From Actinomycetaceae bacterium (lineage in GTDB: Bacteria > Actinomycetota > Actinomycetes > Actinomycetales > Actinomycetaceae), in contig JAUNVP010000012.1 of the NCBI GenBank assembly GCA_030537615.1, positions 19,605-83,604 on the forward strand: a stretch of DNA of 64,000 nucleotides, read 5' to 3'. The translations under genes and the position numbers were made by a program. Shown here piece after piece: positions 8,972 to 19,775 of the stretch. Within the stretch, counting starts at the first letter, position 1, and the number at the start of each line of letters is the position of its first letter. The notes under the pieces were generated by a model, which was given only the letters and a program-made list of their open reading frames with translations, was not told where the DNA came from and did not search any database.

Positions 8972-9302
8972 AGGCCGCGGATAGCACATCGGGTGCGCCA
9001 CTGGCGCGACTCAAGACTGTCTCGACACGCAAAGTGCGACGAAACTGAACTGAAAATCGGTACAAAGAGCATGTCCTCCACCTGATTCGTCAATCCGAGT
9101 GAGATGTGGTTCGGTAGAGACGTAGTTGAAATACGAAACATAGGTGTAATCAAATACGATCAGGATGAAGAGGCGAACTTGACCGAAGATCTGGGCAAAC
9201 TCGGCCCTTTGAGCCCCCGTTGGGAACATTCTTCGCTCGTGGGTAGGGTAGGGACGAATAGCCCGGTTGTGATGAATACCTATCCGAAGACAGGCGGGCG
9301 TA
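8972..9302. other. intergenic region upstream of menJ-like gene
   Basis: About 330 bases with no convincing coding frame. The middle part (9120-9165) is AT-rich and includes TTGAAA at 9126 followed by several AT-rich hexamers at loose spacing, which could be a promoter for the reductase gene. No strong terminator hairpin follows menG. Confidence 0.4.
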
Positions 9303-10607
9303 ATGAATAGTTCACAGTGGGAGGGCGCGGTGCAGGCAGACGCGGGCGAATATACCGCCGATGTCGTTGTAGTCGGTGCGGGCCCAGCAGGCTCGGCGAC
9401 AGCCTATTACTTGGCACGTGCGGGAGTGGATGTCGCGCTACTAGAAAAGGCTACCTTCCCACGAGATAAGATTTGCGGCGATGGTCTGACTCCCGCCGCA
9501 GTTGCTGAAATTCACCTGATGGGCGTTGATACGACCGGGTGGGCGCGCAACAAGGGACTCAATGTCATTGGTGGTGGGCACTCCATCTATCTCCCGTGGC
9601 CAGAGCAAAAATCCACACCGAACTACGGCATGACTCGAGCACGTATGCAACTCGATGAAGAACTTGTCCGACGTGCAGAGTCAGCGGGCGTTCGCCTATA
9701 TGAAGGAATGAACGTCACCGGAGCGCTTCAAACTCCCACCGGTCGAATGCGCGGAGTGACCGCGAAAATTGGACGCGGTAAAGAGGCTCGCGAAATCGAG
9801 TTCACAGCCAAGGTTGTCGTTGAAGCTGGGGGTGTGGCCGCCCGCCTGGCCACCTCGGTTGGCATTGAAAAGAAACACAACCGCCCGCTCGGAGTCGCTG
9901 CTCGCGCCTACTTCAAGTCCCCGCGTGGTAACGACGAATGGATGGACTCCCACCTCGAACTGTGGAGCGGCAAACGCGAGGAGTCCGACCTACTTCCCGG
10001 ATACGGCTGGGTGTTCCCAATGGGGGATGGGGTTGTCAACGTCGGCCTCGGATCGGTGTCGTCCACTGCGAAGGCTACAACGCTTCCGTATAAAGAAATT
10101 TTCAAGTCGTGGATCGCCAATCTTCCTGAAGAATGGGAGATGACCGCAGAGAACCAGATGGGACCGTTGCGCTCGGCAGCTCTTCCCATGAGTTTCAATC
10201 GCACCCCGCACTACCGTGACGGCCTCGTCATTGTGGGAGATGCCGGCGGAATGGTCTCCCCCTTTGACGGGGAGGGGATCGCGCCCGCGATGCGCGCCGG
10301 TCGCTACGCTGCCGAGTCCATTGTGTCTGCACTGGCGCGGCAAAGTGAGTTTGGTTTCGATAAGGCAATGGAAACCTACACCGAGGCCCTGCGCGCCGAC
10401 TGGGGTGGGTATTACTCACTTGGCCGCGTTTTCGTACGCCTGATTGAGAATCCGAAGATTATGCAGATCTGCACCAAGTACGGTCTGCCTCGCCCCCGGC
10501 TGATGAAACTCGTCCACAAATTACTGTCGGACAGTTTCGAACGCACGGGGGGAGATATTGACGACCACGTCATTACCGCACTTGCAAAGGTGGTGCCAAA
10601 AGTATGA
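9303..10607 (+). CDS. menJ: geranylgeranyl reductase family flavoprotein, MenJ-like
   Basis: A 434-residue FAD-dependent reductase. It has the N-terminal Rossmann motif VVVGAGPAGSATAYYLARAG (22-41), the family segment FPRDKICGDGLTP (52-64), and the second FAD motif VIVGDAGGMVSPFDGEGIAP. In mycobacteria MenJ partially reduces the menaquinone side chain and sits near menG and a polyprenyl synthase. Here the same partners lie on both sides (menG upstream, a polyprenyl synthase after nuo), so the MenJ role is a good inference. The ATG start has a modest AGGCGGG upstream. A lipid geranylgeranyl reductase with another substrate remains possible. Confidence 0.85.
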   Translation: MNSSQWEGAVQADAGEYTADVVVVGAGPAGSATAYYLARAGVDVALLEKATFPRDKICGDGLTPAAVAEIHLMGVDTTGWARNKGLNVIGGGHSIYLPWPEQKSTPNYGMTRARMQLDEELVRRAESAGVRLYEGMNVTGALQTPTGRMRGVTAKIGRGKEAREIEFTAKVVVEAGGVAARLATSVGIEKKHNRPLGVAARAYFKSPRGNDEWMDSHLELWSGKREESDLLPGYGWVFPMGDGVVNVGLGSVSSTAKATTLPYKEIFKSWIANLPEEWEMTAENQMGPLRSAALPMSFNRTPHYRDGLVIVGDAGGMVSPFDGEGIAPAMRAGRYAAESIVSALARQSEFGFDKAMETYTEALRADWGGYYSLGRVFVRLIENPKIMQICTKYGLPRPRLMKLVHKLLSDSFERTGGDIDDHVITALAKVVPKV

Positions 10608-10649
10608 GTGAGCATCGCTCAGTTGCGCAAAATCGCCGGAATAACGGCA

Positions 10650-10655
10650 TAGACT
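10650..10655 (+). promoter_or_regulatory. probable -10 element for the nuo operon
   Basis: TAGACT lies 77 bases before the nuoA start. A partial -35 (TTGCGC at 10623) is 21 bases upstream, longer than normal, so only the -10 is supported. Confidence 0.35.
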
Positions 10656-10731
10656 TACAACAGTGCGCGCATGTTCAACGACGAGACCTGGGTGTGAACA
10701 CATGCTTCGTGCCGAAGGGGTGGAAAATCTG

Positions 10732-11094
10732 ATGTCTAATCCATACGTTCCTGTACTCATTATGGCTGCGGTTGCCGTAGCTGTGGCCCTCGGAGGTTTG
10801 GGAGCTTCAGCCATCCTCGGGCCCTCCAAGAAGAACAAGGTTAAGTCGAGCAACTATGAATGCGGCGTTGATCCGATTCATGCCGAAGCCGACATGGGAC
10901 GTTTCCCGGTGAAGTACTACCTTGTCGCCATGACGTTCATCATTTTCGACATCGAGGTCGTATTCCTCTACCCGTGGGCTGTGTCCTTCGGGAAGCTTGG
11001 AGTATTCGGCCTCATCGTCATGCTGACGTTCCTCGCGCTCATTACGGTACCGTTCGTGTACGAATGGCGCCGGGGTGGCCTGGACTGGGATTGA
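10732..11094 (+). CDS. nuoA: NADH-quinone oxidoreductase subunit A
   Basis: Small membrane subunit of complex I, 120 residues with three membrane helices. The conserved loop KSSNYECGVDPIHAEADMGRFPVKYYL, with the critical cysteine of the quinone-site loop, is present, followed by the IFDIEVVFLYPWAV helix. The start at 10732 is chosen because it gives the normal family length and has GGGGTGG eight bases upstream; the open frame extends further 5'. It heads a 14-gene operon. Confidence 0.95.
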   Translation: MSNPYVPVLIMAAVAVAVALGGLGASAILGPSKKNKVKSSNYECGVDPIHAEADMGRFPVKYYLVAMTFIIFDIEVVFLYPWAVSFGKLGVFGLIVMLTFLALITVPFVYEWRRGGLDWD

Positions 11095-11109
11095 TAGGAG
11101 GATCACGAC

Positions 11110-11664
11110 ATGGGACTTGAAGAAAGCATTCCGTCAGGCATCGCCCTGACCTCGATGGAAAAGGTGCTTGGTCTCGCCCGCAAGCACTCGCAGTGGCCGG
11201 TGACCATGGGGCTGGCCTGCTGTTCGATTGAGATGATGGCGGCGGGCACCCCCCGTTTCGACATGTCGCGTTTCGGACTCGAAGTCTTCCGCGCCTCACC
11301 GCGTCACGCCGACCTGATGATCGTCGCCGGACGCCTGTCGCACAAGATGGCTCCGATCGTGCGCCGCGTTTACGATTCCATGCCGGAACCTAAGTGGGTC
11401 ATTTCCATGGGAGCGTGTGCCTCATCCGGCGGCATGTTCAATAACTACGCCCTCGTTCAAGGATGCGATCACATCATTCCCGTTGACGTGTACCTCCCCG
11501 GTTGCCCGCCGCGCCCCGAAGCGCTGATCAACTCGATCCTCGTGCTCCGCGAGCAAATCTACAACGAGCCGCTTGGCGCCAACCGCCGCGAAATCGCGCG
11601 GAAGGCCGAAGAAGCGGCGCTTGCGGCAACTCCGACTCACCAGATGAAGGGACTGCTGGCATGA
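11110..11664 (+). CDS. nuoB: NADH-quinone oxidoreductase subunit B
   Basis: Peripheral-arm subunit that carries cluster N2, the last iron-sulfur centre before quinone. The 184-residue protein has all four ligands: C37 and C38 in [10 protein letters not shown]103 in GACASSGG, and C132 in [17 protein letters not shown] lies eight bases before the ATG. Its stop overlaps the nuoC start by four bases (ATGA), which suggests translational coupling. Confidence 0.97.
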   Translation: MGLEESIPSGIALTSMEKVLGLARKHSQWPVTMGLACCSIEMMAAGTPRFDMSRFGLEVFRASPRHADLMIVAGRLSHKMAPIVRRVYDSMPEPKWVISMGACASSGGMFNNYALVQGCDHIIPVDVYLPGCPPRPEALINSILVLREQIYNEPLGANRREIARKAEEAALAATPTHQMKGLLA

Positions 11665-12398
11665 CAGATAACGTTCCCGTGGAATCGAGCGAGGGCGGAC
11701 TCGAACAACGCCAGCGCTCTGATCGTTCTGACCCGACTCCGGAGGTCGTGGGGATCCGCCACGGACAGTGGGGAATCCACGGCTCAGGTGATACCACCGG
11801 TTTCGGTGGCCTGGTCCAGGAAGTTGCCCTGCCGGGCGAATCTACGCGCCCCTACGGCGGCTGGTTCGACTCCGTCGTCGACATCCTCGAAGAACTCATC
11901 ACTGAAGAGGGAATGCAGATCGGTCACGTGATCGAACGAGTCGTCGTTGACCGTGACGAACTAACCATCTTCATTACCCGCGAACACATCCTGCAGGTGT
12001 GCCGATGGCTGCGTGACGACCAGGACCTGCGTTTTGAACTGTGCCTCGGTGTATCCGGCGTGCACTACCCGCAGGACAACGGACGTGAACTTCACGCTGT
12101 CTACCACCTGCTTTCTGTCACCCACAACCGCGCGCTTCGTCTCGAAGTGACCTGCCCCGACTCGGATCCGCACATCCCGTCGGTGGTCAGTATCTATCCG
12201 GGAAATGACTGGCATGAGCGCGAAACCTGGGACTTGTTCGGCATTATCTTTACCGGCCACCCCGGTCTGACTCGCACGGCAATGCCGGACGACTGGGTAG
12301 GCCACCCGCAGCGTAAGGACTACCCGCTCGGAGGTATCCCCGTCGAATACAAGGGCGCGACGGTTCCACCGCCAGACACACGGAGGTCGTACAACTAA
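11661..12398 (+). CDS. nuoC: NADH-quinone oxidoreductase subunit C
   Basis: The 30-kDa connecting subunit, here 245 residues. The family signature [18 protein letters not shown] and the C-terminal [15 protein letters not shown] are clear. The N-terminal 40 residues are polar and variable. The open frame extends upstream into nuoB, but the ATG at 11661 overlapping the nuoB stop is the natural start. Its stop shares one base with the nuoD start. Confidence 0.95.
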   Translation: MTDNVPVESSEGGLEQRQRSDRSDPTPEVVGIRHGQWGIHGSGDTTGFGGLVQEVALPGESTRPYGGWFDSVVDILEELITEEGMQIGHVIERVVVDRDELTIFITREHILQVCRWLRDDQDLRFELCLGVSGVHYPQDNGRELHAVYHLLSVTHNRALRLEVTCPDSDPHIPSVVSIYPGNDWHERETWDLFGIIFTGHPGLTRTAMPDDWVGHPQRKDYPLGGIPVEYKGATVPPPDTRRSYN

Positions 12399-13747
12399 TG
12401 AAGGACAGCACACCTGTTTTCCGCGCCACGGCATCGAGTCTCGATATCGACGACCTACCCGAAGTCATGGCCGTCGGTGGCGACTGGGAAGATGTTCTCT
12501 CAGAGATTGAGAAGCTCTCCAATGAGCGCATCGTCCTTAACCTCGGCCCCGTCCACCCGTCAACCCACGGCGTGCTCCGTGTCATCCTCGAGATCGACGG
12601 AGAAACGGTTCGTGAGTCGCGACTCAATACCGGCTACCTCCATACGGGTATCGAAAAGAATATGGAGTTCCGCTCCTGGACGCAGGGCGTCACGTTCTGC
12701 ACCCGCATGGACTACGTGGCACCGCTGTTTAACGAGGCCGTTTACGTTCACACTGTCGAAAAGCTCCTCCAGATCGAGGACCAGGTGCCCCAGCGGGCAA
12801 ACTGGATCCGGATTCTGCTGATGGAACTCAACCGTATCGGTTCGCACCTGGTTGCTATCGGCTCAGGCGGTAACGAACTGGGCGCTACCACGATGATGAC
12901 GATTGCATTCCGTGAGCGCGAAGAGATTTTGAGAATTTTCGAGCGCATCACCGGGTTGCGTATGAATCATGCGTTCATGCGTCCCGGCGGCGTCGCCCAG
13001 GATATTCCCGAAGGAACAACGGACTACATACGCGAACTGCTTCCGAAGGTCCGCAAGGGTATCGGTGAGCTCCAGGACCTGACACAGGAAAACCCGATAT
13101 TCAAACTGCGCCACATCGACGTCGGCTACATGTCGCTTGCCTCGATGATGGCCCTGGGAATGACCGGCCCGTGTCTGCGAGCTGCGGGGCTCCCCCTTGA
13201 CCTGCGCAAGACGCAACCCTACTTCGGATACGACCAGCTCGAGTTCGATGTTCCGGTGCGTGACCAGTCCGACGCCTACAACCGCGTCCAAGTCCGCTTC
13301 GAGGAGTGCTACCAGTCGCTACGCATCATCAATCAGGTGCTCGACCTCCTTGATGAGACTGAAGGGGAACCGGTGATGGTGGAAGATCCGGCAATCAAGT
13401 GGCCCGCCCAACTCTCGGTTTCCGCCGATGGCCAGGGCAATTCACTCGAACACATTCGCGAGATCATGGGACAGTCGATGGAATCACTGATCCATCACTT
13501 CAAACTTGTCACCGAAGGCTTCAAAGTACCAGCGGGTCAGGCTTACGGCATGATCGAACACGCCAAGGGCATCATCGGATGCCACCTCGTGTCGATGGGG
13601 GGCACGCGCCCGTGGCGCGCCCACTTCCGCGACCCGTCCTTCTCCAATCTCCAGTCCTTCGCCATGATGACCGAAGGCGGCCAGCTCGCTGACGTCGTCG
13701 TGTCACTCGCTTCTATCGACCCCGTTTTGGGAGGTGTGGATCGCTGA
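12398..13747 (+). CDS. nuoD: NADH-quinone oxidoreductase subunit D
   Basis: The 49-kDa subunit that helps form the quinone cavity, 449 residues. Conserved elements include [14 protein letters not shown] near the N-terminus, with the quinone-site histidines, [17 protein letters not shown], and the C-terminal DPVLGGVDR ending. It overlaps both neighbours by one base (TAATG and TGATG junctions). It is a separate gene and is not fused to nuoC. Confidence 0.97.
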   Translation: MKDSTPVFRATASSLDIDDLPEVMAVGGDWEDVLSEIEKLSNERIVLNLGPVHPSTHGVLRVILEIDGETVRESRLNTGYLHTGIEKNMEFRSWTQGVTFCTRMDYVAPLFNEAVYVHTVEKLLQIEDQVPQRANWIRILLMELNRIGSHLVAIGSGGNELGATTMMTIAFREREEILRIFERITGLRMNHAFMRPGGVAQDIPEGTTDYIRELLPKVRKGIGELQDLTQENPIFKLRHIDVGYMSLASMMALGMTGPCLRAAGLPLDLRKTQPYFGYDQLEFDVPVRDQSDAYNRVQVRFEECYQSLRIINQVLDLLDETEGEPVMVEDPAIKWPAQLSVSADGQGNSLEHIREIMGQSMESLIHHFKLVTEGFKVPAGQAYGMIEHAKGIIGCHLVSMGGTRPWRAHFRDPSFSNLQSFAMMTEGGQLADVVVSLASIDPVLGGVDR

Positions 13748-14514
13748 TGTATACCCCGGAAATCGCAGACCGGCTCCGCGGTGAAGCGAACCAGATTCTT
13801 GCCCGTTACCCCGAGGGACACGAGCGGTCAGCACTGCTCCCGCTCCTGCATCTCGTCCAATCTGAAGACGGGTACGTGTCAGCCAACGGAATCGCATTCT
13901 GCGCCGACATCCTCGGCCTCACCCGCCCGGAAGTCTCCGCTGTCGCCACGTTCTACACGCAGTACAAGCGTCATCCCGCCGGTGACTACAACGTCGGGGT
14001 GTGCACCAACGCGCTGTGCGCCGTCATGGGCGGTGACCAGATCTGGGAAGCTGTCGAAGGACATCTCGGAGTCGGCGCAGACGAGACGACTCCCGATGGA
14101 AAAATTACGCTCGAGCGCCTCGAATGTAACGCGGCATGTGATTACGCGCCCGTCATTATGGTCAACTGGGAGTTCTTCGATAACCAGACTCCCGAGTCCG
14201 CTATCGCGCTCGTTGACGATCTGACCGCAGGTCGCGACGTGAAACCGACGCGAGGGCCCAACAAACTGCGCAATTTCAAAGAGATCTCGCATCTGCTCGC
14301 CGGATTCGAAGACGGCCTGGTCGACGAAGGACCATCAGCTGGAGAACCGAGCGTGCGCGGCCTCAAACTTGCCCAGGAAAAGGGATGGACGTGCCCCGAA
14401 CCACGGAGCGGAGGATCCGATCCCGAGGCCGGTCAAGAAGTGGGCGGCCTCCACTCCTCGGCGGATCGTCCGGCCGTGACCGAAGAAGACAAGGAGGGCA
14501 CCAGCAATGACTGA
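13747..14514 (+). CDS. nuoE: NADH-quinone oxidoreductase subunit E, long C-terminal tail
   Basis: Thioredoxin-fold subunit holding the 2Fe-2S cluster N1a. Ligands are visible at C86 and C91 (GVCTNALC) and C127 and C131 (LECNAACDYAP). The domain ends near residue 165; the remaining 90 residues are polar, rich in Gly, Glu and Pro, and predicted disordered. Long NuoE tails are common in actinobacteria, but the function of this one is unknown. It starts inside the nuoD stop and overlaps nuoF by eight bases. Confidence 0.95.
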   Translation: MYTPEIADRLRGEANQILARYPEGHERSALLPLLHLVQSEDGYVSANGIAFCADILGLTRPEVSAVATFYTQYKRHPAGDYNVGVCTNALCAVMGGDQIWEAVEGHLGVGADETTPDGKITLERLECNAACDYAPVIMVNWEFFDNQTPESAIALVDDLTAGRDVKPTRGPNKLRNFKEISHLLAGFEDGLVDEGPSAGEPSVRGLKLAQEKGWTCPEPRSGGSDPEAGQEVGGLHSSADRPAVTEEDKEGTSND

Positions 14515-15841
14515 CGTTTCCTTCTCCAAGCCAGGCACGCTCACCCCGATTGTGTCGCGAGGATGGGGCGAAGACCGCTCCTGGACGCTCGAATCCTACC
14601 GCTCCCGCGGCGGTTACAAAGGTCTTGAAAAGGCCTTGACGATGGAACCGAAAGACATCACCGAAACGGTGAAGGCTTCCGGTTTGCGAGGCCGCGGCGG
14701 GGCAGGATTCCCCACCGGTCTCAAGTGGTCTTTCCTCCCTCCAGATGATGGCAAACCGCGTTACCTTGTGGTCAATGCCGACGAGTCCGAGCCCGGCACC
14801 TGTAAAGACATACCTCTCCTGATGGCGAACCCGCACGTCCTCATCGAAGGCATGGCGATTACTGCCCGCGCGATTCGCTGCGAGCACGCATTCGTCTACC
14901 TGCGCGGCGAAGTGGCTCATGTCTACCGTCGTCTGCTGGCGGCGGTGCGTGAGGCCGAAGAAGCCGGCATCATCGGACAAGGACTCGGCCCCAACGGTGA
15001 TTTCAATCTGCGTATCACCGCGCATGCCGGCGCCGGCGCCTATATCTGCGGTGAAGAAACCGCACTTCTTGACTCGCTCGAAGGTCGTCGCGGACACCCC
15101 CGACTCAAGCCGCCCTTCCCCGCTGTTGAGGGCTTGTACGCTCGCCCCACTGTGGTCAACAACGTGGAATCAATCTCGCAAGTATCCGGCATCTTCCAAA
15201 ACGAAGCCGGCTGGTTTAACACGATGGGAACCGAGAAATCGACCGGACACGGACTATTCTCCATTTCCGGCCACGTCAACAAGCCAGGCCAGTTTGAGGC
15301 CCCATTTGGCATCACCATGCGAGAACTGCTCGAGATGGCCGGCGGTATCCGCAACGGTCACCGCCTCAAGTTCTGGACTCCCGGCGGGTCGTCAACCCCG
15401 ATCTTCACCGAGGAAGAACTCGATGTTCCCCTCGACTACGAAGCGGTTGGCGCAGCGGGCTCCATGCTCGCAACCCGCGCGCTACAAGTGTTCGATGAGA
15501 CGACCTCCGTGGTACGCGTGGTGACGCGTTGGGTTGAGTTCTACCAGCACGAATCGTGCGGTAAATGCACCCCATGCCGCGAAGGAACATTTTGGATGAA
15601 GCAGATTTTGCTCCGTCTCGAAGCTGGGCGCGGAGTTCCTGGCGATATCGATCTACTCAACGAGATTGCGGGCAACATTGCCGGGCGTTCATTCTGCGCT
15701 CTAGGCGACGCATCCGCAACGCCGGTTCATAGCGGCATCGCACGATTCCGAGAGGAATTCGAGGCAGGTTTGACCACCCCCGCCCGCGAGCTTTTCCCCT
15801 ATGAGGCATCCGCTGTCTTTGCTCAGGGAGGTACCCGATGA
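14507..15841 (+). CDS. nuoF: NADH-quinone oxidoreductase subunit F
   Basis: NADH- and FMN-binding subunit, 444 residues. The glycine-rich nucleotide motif GRGGAGFPTGLKW (62-74), the ADESEPGTCKD segment, and the C-terminal 4Fe-4S motif ESCGKCTPCREGT plus the later FCALGDA cysteine are present. This is where electrons enter complex I from NADH. It overlaps nuoE by eight bases and nuoG by four. Confidence 0.97.
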   Translation: MTDVSFSKPGTLTPIVSRGWGEDRSWTLESYRSRGGYKGLEKALTMEPKDITETVKASGLRGRGGAGFPTGLKWSFLPPDDGKPRYLVVNADESEPGTCKDIPLLMANPHVLIEGMAITARAIRCEHAFVYLRGEVAHVYRRLLAAVREAEEAGIIGQGLGPNGDFNLRITAHAGAGAYICGEETALLDSLEGRRGHPRLKPPFPAVEGLYARPTVVNNVESISQVSGIFQNEAGWFNTMGTEKSTGHGLFSISGHVNKPGQFEAPFGITMRELLEMAGGIRNGHRLKFWTPGGSSTPIFTEEELDVPLDYEAVGAAGSMLATRALQVFDETTSVVRVVTRWVEFYQHESCGKCTPCREGTFWMKQILLRLEAGRGVPGDIDLLNEIAGNIAGRSFCALGDASATPVHSGIARFREEFEAGLTTPARELFPYEASAVFAQGGTR

Positions 15842-18426
15842 GTGATAACGCAACTCAAGAAATGGTGACGCTCACAATCGACGAGACCGAGGTGAGCGTT
15901 CCCAAGGGAACTCTCATTATTCGGGCTGCTGAAACCGTGGGGATTCGGATTCCCCGGTTCTGTGACCACCCGCTCCTCAAACCGGCGGGCGCCTGTCGCC
16001 AGTGTCTGGTCGAAGTGGCGATGCCTGACCGCGAAGGCAATGTTCGCCCCATGCCTAAGCCGCAGACTGCCTGCACCATGACGGTTGCGCCCGGGATGGA
16101 AGTTAAGACCCAGCGCACCTCCGAAGTAGCGGAAAAGGCTCAGAAGGGCATTATGGAGTTCCTTCTGATCAACCACCCCCTCGACTGTCCGATCTGTGAC
16201 AAGGGAGGGGAGTGCCCGCTCCAAAACCAGGCGATGACCGAAGGCCGCGCTGTGTCGCGTTTTGTCGATGCTAAACGCACCTTCCCCAAGCCCATTCGCC
16301 TGTCCACCCAGATTTTGCTCGACCGCGACCGCTGTATTCTGTGTCAGCGTTGTGTCCGCTTCTCCAAAGAGATCGCCGGAGACGCCTTCATCGACCTGCA
16401 GGGCCGCGGCGGCGGTTCGTCACCGACTGATCACCATCAGTTCATGGGAGAACAGATCGGTACTTTCGACACCCAGGTCCTCGGATTCTTCGATCCCGAA
16501 TCAAATCCGTCGACGCATGAGCTCACTCCGGCCGACGGGCTGGCCGGCCCCTACGGTGGCCCAGGTGTCGCCGGAAGCCTCCACCCCGGACCAATGGGGG
16601 CGGCTGAAGTCGATACCACCGGACGTCCGTTCGCATCCTACTTCTCGGGCAACACCATTCAGATATGCCCCGTCGGTGCGCTCACCGCGTCGTCCTACCG
16701 ATTCCGCGGGCGCCCATTCGACCTCGTCTCCACACCGTCGATCACCGAACACGACGCCTCCGGTGCCGCGATTCGCGTCGATATTCGCCGTGGAGAAGTA
16801 GTTCGCCGCCTGGCCGGTGAGGACTACGCCGTCAACGAAGAATGGATTACTGATAAGGACCGCTTTGCCTACCAGTGGGCCAACGGGGATGATCGCCTGA
16901 CCACGCCGCTGGTACGTGAAGACGGCGAACTCGTCCCCACCTCGTGGGGCGACGCGCTTGACCGTGCCGCACGCGGACTCAAAGCCGCTCGCGAGGGTAA
17001 CACCATGCTTATGCCCGGCGGTCGTCTCACCGTCGAAGACGCCTATGCCTGGTCGAAGTTCGCTCGTGTCGTCATGGGAACCAACCAGATCGATGGTCGA
17101 GTGCGCTCCACCAGCTTGGAAGAAACTCAGTTCCTCGGATCCCGCGTTGCCGGACACGGTCTCGATGTCACTTACGGCGACATCGAAAAGGGCGGACGAG
17201 TCCTCCTCGTTGGTCTCGAAGCCGAGGACGAAATCGGAACCGCATTCCTCCGCCTGCGTAAGGGCGTGCTCGCCGGGACCGTCAAGGTCACCGTTGTTGC
17301 ACCATTTACGTCGAACTCGACCAAGAAGATGAAAGCCGACCTGTTGCGAGCAGCTCCGGGAACCGAACCCGAAGTTCTCGCCGCCATCGACGGTAATCTC
17401 GCCGACGAACTAAAATCCGGCATCATCCTGGTGGGCGAACGGTGCGTTGAAACCCCCGGCCTCTACACGGCAGTCGCTGCTCTAGCCGACCGCACCGGAG
17501 CCCGACTAGCATGGATCCCGCGTCGCGCAGGCGAACGCGGAGCCCTCGATGTGGGCCTCCTTCCGCAGCTGCTTCCATTCGGACGCCACATAGACGACCC
17601 CGAAGCACGGATCGACCTCGAAGCCGTGTGGGGTGGTTCGCTACCGACCGACGCACCCAAGTGCACTGTCGACATCATTGCCGAGGCCGCCGCCGACCCG
17701 CGGTCAGCGATTATCCTCGGCGGTGTCGATTCCCGTGACGTCCCCGACCCGGATCAGCTACTGGCGGCAGTCAACGCCGCAGACTTCGTCCTCAGCCTCG
17801 AGGTTCGCAAGACCGACCTCACCTCACTGGCTGACGTTGTCCTGCCCGTCGCACCGTTTAGCGAAAAAGCCGGCACTTTCATCAACTGGGAAGGCCGCCT
17901 GCGGCCGTTCGGCCAGGCATTGTCCTCCAGGGCGCTCACCGACCGCGATATCCTCGTGCGCATCGCGCGCGAAATGGGAATCGAACTTGGACTCGAGACC
18001 CTCAAGACAACGCACGCCGAAATCAATCAACTCATGGATTGGGACGGGCCTCGCATCGGCGGCCCCACCGCCCAGGCTCCCGCAGTGCAGGCGCCCGGCG
18101 TTGGCAATGCCGTCCTGGCAACGCACAAGCCCATGCTTGACTCTGGCCGACTCCAAGACGGTGCCACCGCGCTGGCGGGAACCGCTCGCCGATCGGTCGC
18201 TCGTCTCAGCGCAGAAACACTCGGCGGCCTCGGCCTGACTGAGGGAGATACGATCTCCGTCAGTACCGAACGAGGCTCGATTACCCTCCCGGTTGTCGTC
18301 GCCGACCTGCCGAACGACGTGGTGTGGTTGCCCGAATGTTCGCTCGACTCCCACGTCCATGAAACCCTCGGAGCCCGCAACGGTTCCGTCGTATCAATCG
18401 CAGCACACTCGGAGGTGACCCGATGA
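15838..18426 (+). CDS. nuoG: NADH-quinone oxidoreductase subunit G
   Basis: The 75-kDa iron-sulfur subunit, 862 residues. The N-terminal ferredoxin-like domain has cysteines in IPRFCDH, ACRQCLVE and QTACTM; the His/Cys cluster is in HPLDCPICDKGGECPLQ; two further 4Fe-4S sites are in RCILCQRCVRF and IQICPVGALT. The rest is a molybdopterin-oxidoreductase fold (about 240-862) that binds no molybdenum in complex I. Its length is normal. ATGA overlaps at both ends couple it to nuoF and nuoH. Confidence 0.96.
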   Translation: MSDNATQEMVTLTIDETEVSVPKGTLIIRAAETVGIRIPRFCDHPLLKPAGACRQCLVEVAMPDREGNVRPMPKPQTACTMTVAPGMEVKTQRTSEVAEKAQKGIMEFLLINHPLDCPICDKGGECPLQNQAMTEGRAVSRFVDAKRTFPKPIRLSTQILLDRDRCILCQRCVRFSKEIAGDAFIDLQGRGGGSSPTDHHQFMGEQIGTFDTQVLGFFDPESNPSTHELTPADGLAGPYGGPGVAGSLHPGPMGAAEVDTTGRPFASYFSGNTIQICPVGALTASSYRFRGRPFDLVSTPSITEHDASGAAIRVDIRRGEVVRRLAGEDYAVNEEWITDKDRFAYQWANGDDRLTTPLVREDGELVPTSWGDALDRAARGLKAAREGNTMLMPGGRLTVEDAYAWSKFARVVMGTNQIDGRVRSTSLEETQFLGSRVAGHGLDVTYGDIEKGGRVLLVGLEAEDEIGTAFLRLRKGVLAGTVKVTVVAPFTSNSTKKMKADLLRAAPGTEPEVLAAIDGNLADELKSGIILVGERCVETPGLYTAVAALADRTGARLAWIPRRAGERGALDVGLLPQLLPFGRHIDDPEARIDLEAVWGGSLPTDAPKCTVDIIAEAAADPRSAIILGGVDSRDVPDPDQLLAAVNAADFVLSLEVRKTDLTSLADVVLPVAPFSEKAGTFINWEGRLRPFGQALSSRALTDRDILVRIAREMGIELGLETLKTTHAEINQLMDWDGPRIGGPTAQAPAVQAPGVGNAVLATHKPMLDSGRLQDGATALAGTARRSVARLSAETLGGLGLTEGDTISVSTERGSITLPVVVADLPNDVVWLPECSLDSHVHETLGARNGSVVSIAAHSEVTR

Positions 18427-19775
18427 GCTCCATCGGACTTTCCGCACTCGTGCCTTTCGCCCCACCGGTCACCACGCCGGCGGACTTCAGCGAGGAAACC
18501 TGGTGGCTCAGCCTCATTAAGGCTCTGTTCATCGTTCTGTTCCTCATTACGTCCGTCATTTTGGCCCTGTGGGTGGAACGTCGTGGTCTTGCTCGGATGC
18601 AGACCCGTCCCGGCCCGAACGTTGCAGGCCCCCTCGGGCTGTTCCAGGCGTTCGCCGACGCGGGTAAACTGCTCTTCAAGGAAGACATCTGGACCGATAA
18701 AGCCGAGAAGTTCATCTACTTCATCGCCCCCGCCACATCCGCCTTCGCTGCGTTTATGGTCTTTGCGGTTATTCCCATGGGCCCCAACGTATCGATGTTC
18801 GGACACTGGACTCCGCTCCAGCTAACCGACATGCCGGTGGCCGTACTCTACATCCTCGCGATTGCATCGCTCGGCCTGTACGGCGTCGTCCTCGGTGGCT
18901 GGTCGACACGCTCGACCCTCCCGCTCCTCGGCTCGGTTCGCTCCGCCGCACAGGTCATCTCCTACGAACTGTCCATGGGTCTGTCGCTCGTGTCCGTATT
19001 CGTTGTCGCAGGATCGATGTCGACCTCCGAGATTGTTGCTTCCCAGCATCCGATCTGGTGGGCGTTCGCACTCCTTCCCGCCTTCATCGTTTACATCATT
19101 TCGATGGTCGGTGAAGTTAATCGTCTCCCGTTCGACCTCCCCGAAGCTGAAGGTGAACTCGTTGCCGGGCACATGACCGAATACTCCTCGATGAAGTTCG
19201 GCTGGTACTACCTGTCCGAATACATCAACATGTTCAACGTCTCCGCCGTTGCGACCACCGTGTTTTTCGGCGGCTGGCACGCTCCGTTCGGCCTCGGATA
19301 CCTCCCGTTCATTGACCTCAATGGCGGCTGGTGGGGCATGCTGTGGTTCACCTTGAAGATGTGGACATTCTTCTTCTTCATGGTGTGGACGCGCGGAACG
19401 CTACTGCGTTTCCGTTACGACCAGTTCATGGCTCTCGGCTGGAAGGTTCTTATCCCCGTATCGCTCGGCTGGCTCGTCATTGTCTCGGTCCTTCAGGGCG
19501 TGCGCATGTGGGTCACCGACTCGCTTCTGGTCATCTCCGGCGGCATCGTCGCCATCGTCCTCGTCCTCATGATCATCATGTGGATGGCCGATTCGGCACC
19601 CGCCAAGGAGAAGGACCCCGGGGACGAACCATTCGATGCTTTCGCCGGAGGTTACCCCGTGCCCCCACTACCGGGACAAAAGCTCCCGCCTTCGCCTCGC
19701 GCCGGACGCGTTCCGGTTGGAGCGACAGCGACGTCAACGACCACCACCGGTGAGAAGGAGGCCGACAATGACTGA
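18423..19775 (+). CDS. nuoH: NADH-quinone oxidoreductase subunit H
   Basis: Membrane subunit at the quinone site, 450 residues with eight or more helices. The hallmark segments [18 protein letters not shown] and [20 protein letters not shown] are intact. A C-terminal tail of about 50 polar, Pro-rich residues follows the last helix, as in other actinobacteria. It overlaps nuoG by four bases and nuoI by eight. Confidence 0.96.
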   Translation: MSSIGLSALVPFAPPVTTPADFSEETWWLSLIKALFIVLFLITSVILALWVERRGLARMQTRPGPNVAGPLGLFQAFADAGKLLFKEDIWTDKAEKFIYFIAPATSAFAAFMVFAVIPMGPNVSMFGHWTPLQLTDMPVAVLYILAIASLGLYGVVLGGWSTRSTLPLLGSVRSAAQVISYELSMGLSLVSVFVVAGSMSTSEIVASQHPIWWAFALLPAFIVYIISMVGEVNRLPFDLPEAEGELVAGHMTEYSSMKFGWYYLSEYINMFNVSAVATTVFFGGWHAPFGLGYLPFIDLNGGWWGMLWFTLKMWTFFFFMVWTRGTLLRFRYDQFMALGWKVLIPVSLGWLVIVSVLQGVRMWVTDSLLVISGGIVAIVLVLMIIMWMADSAPAKEKDPGDEPFDAFAGGYPVPPLPGQKLPPSPRAGRVPVGATATSTTTTGEKEADND

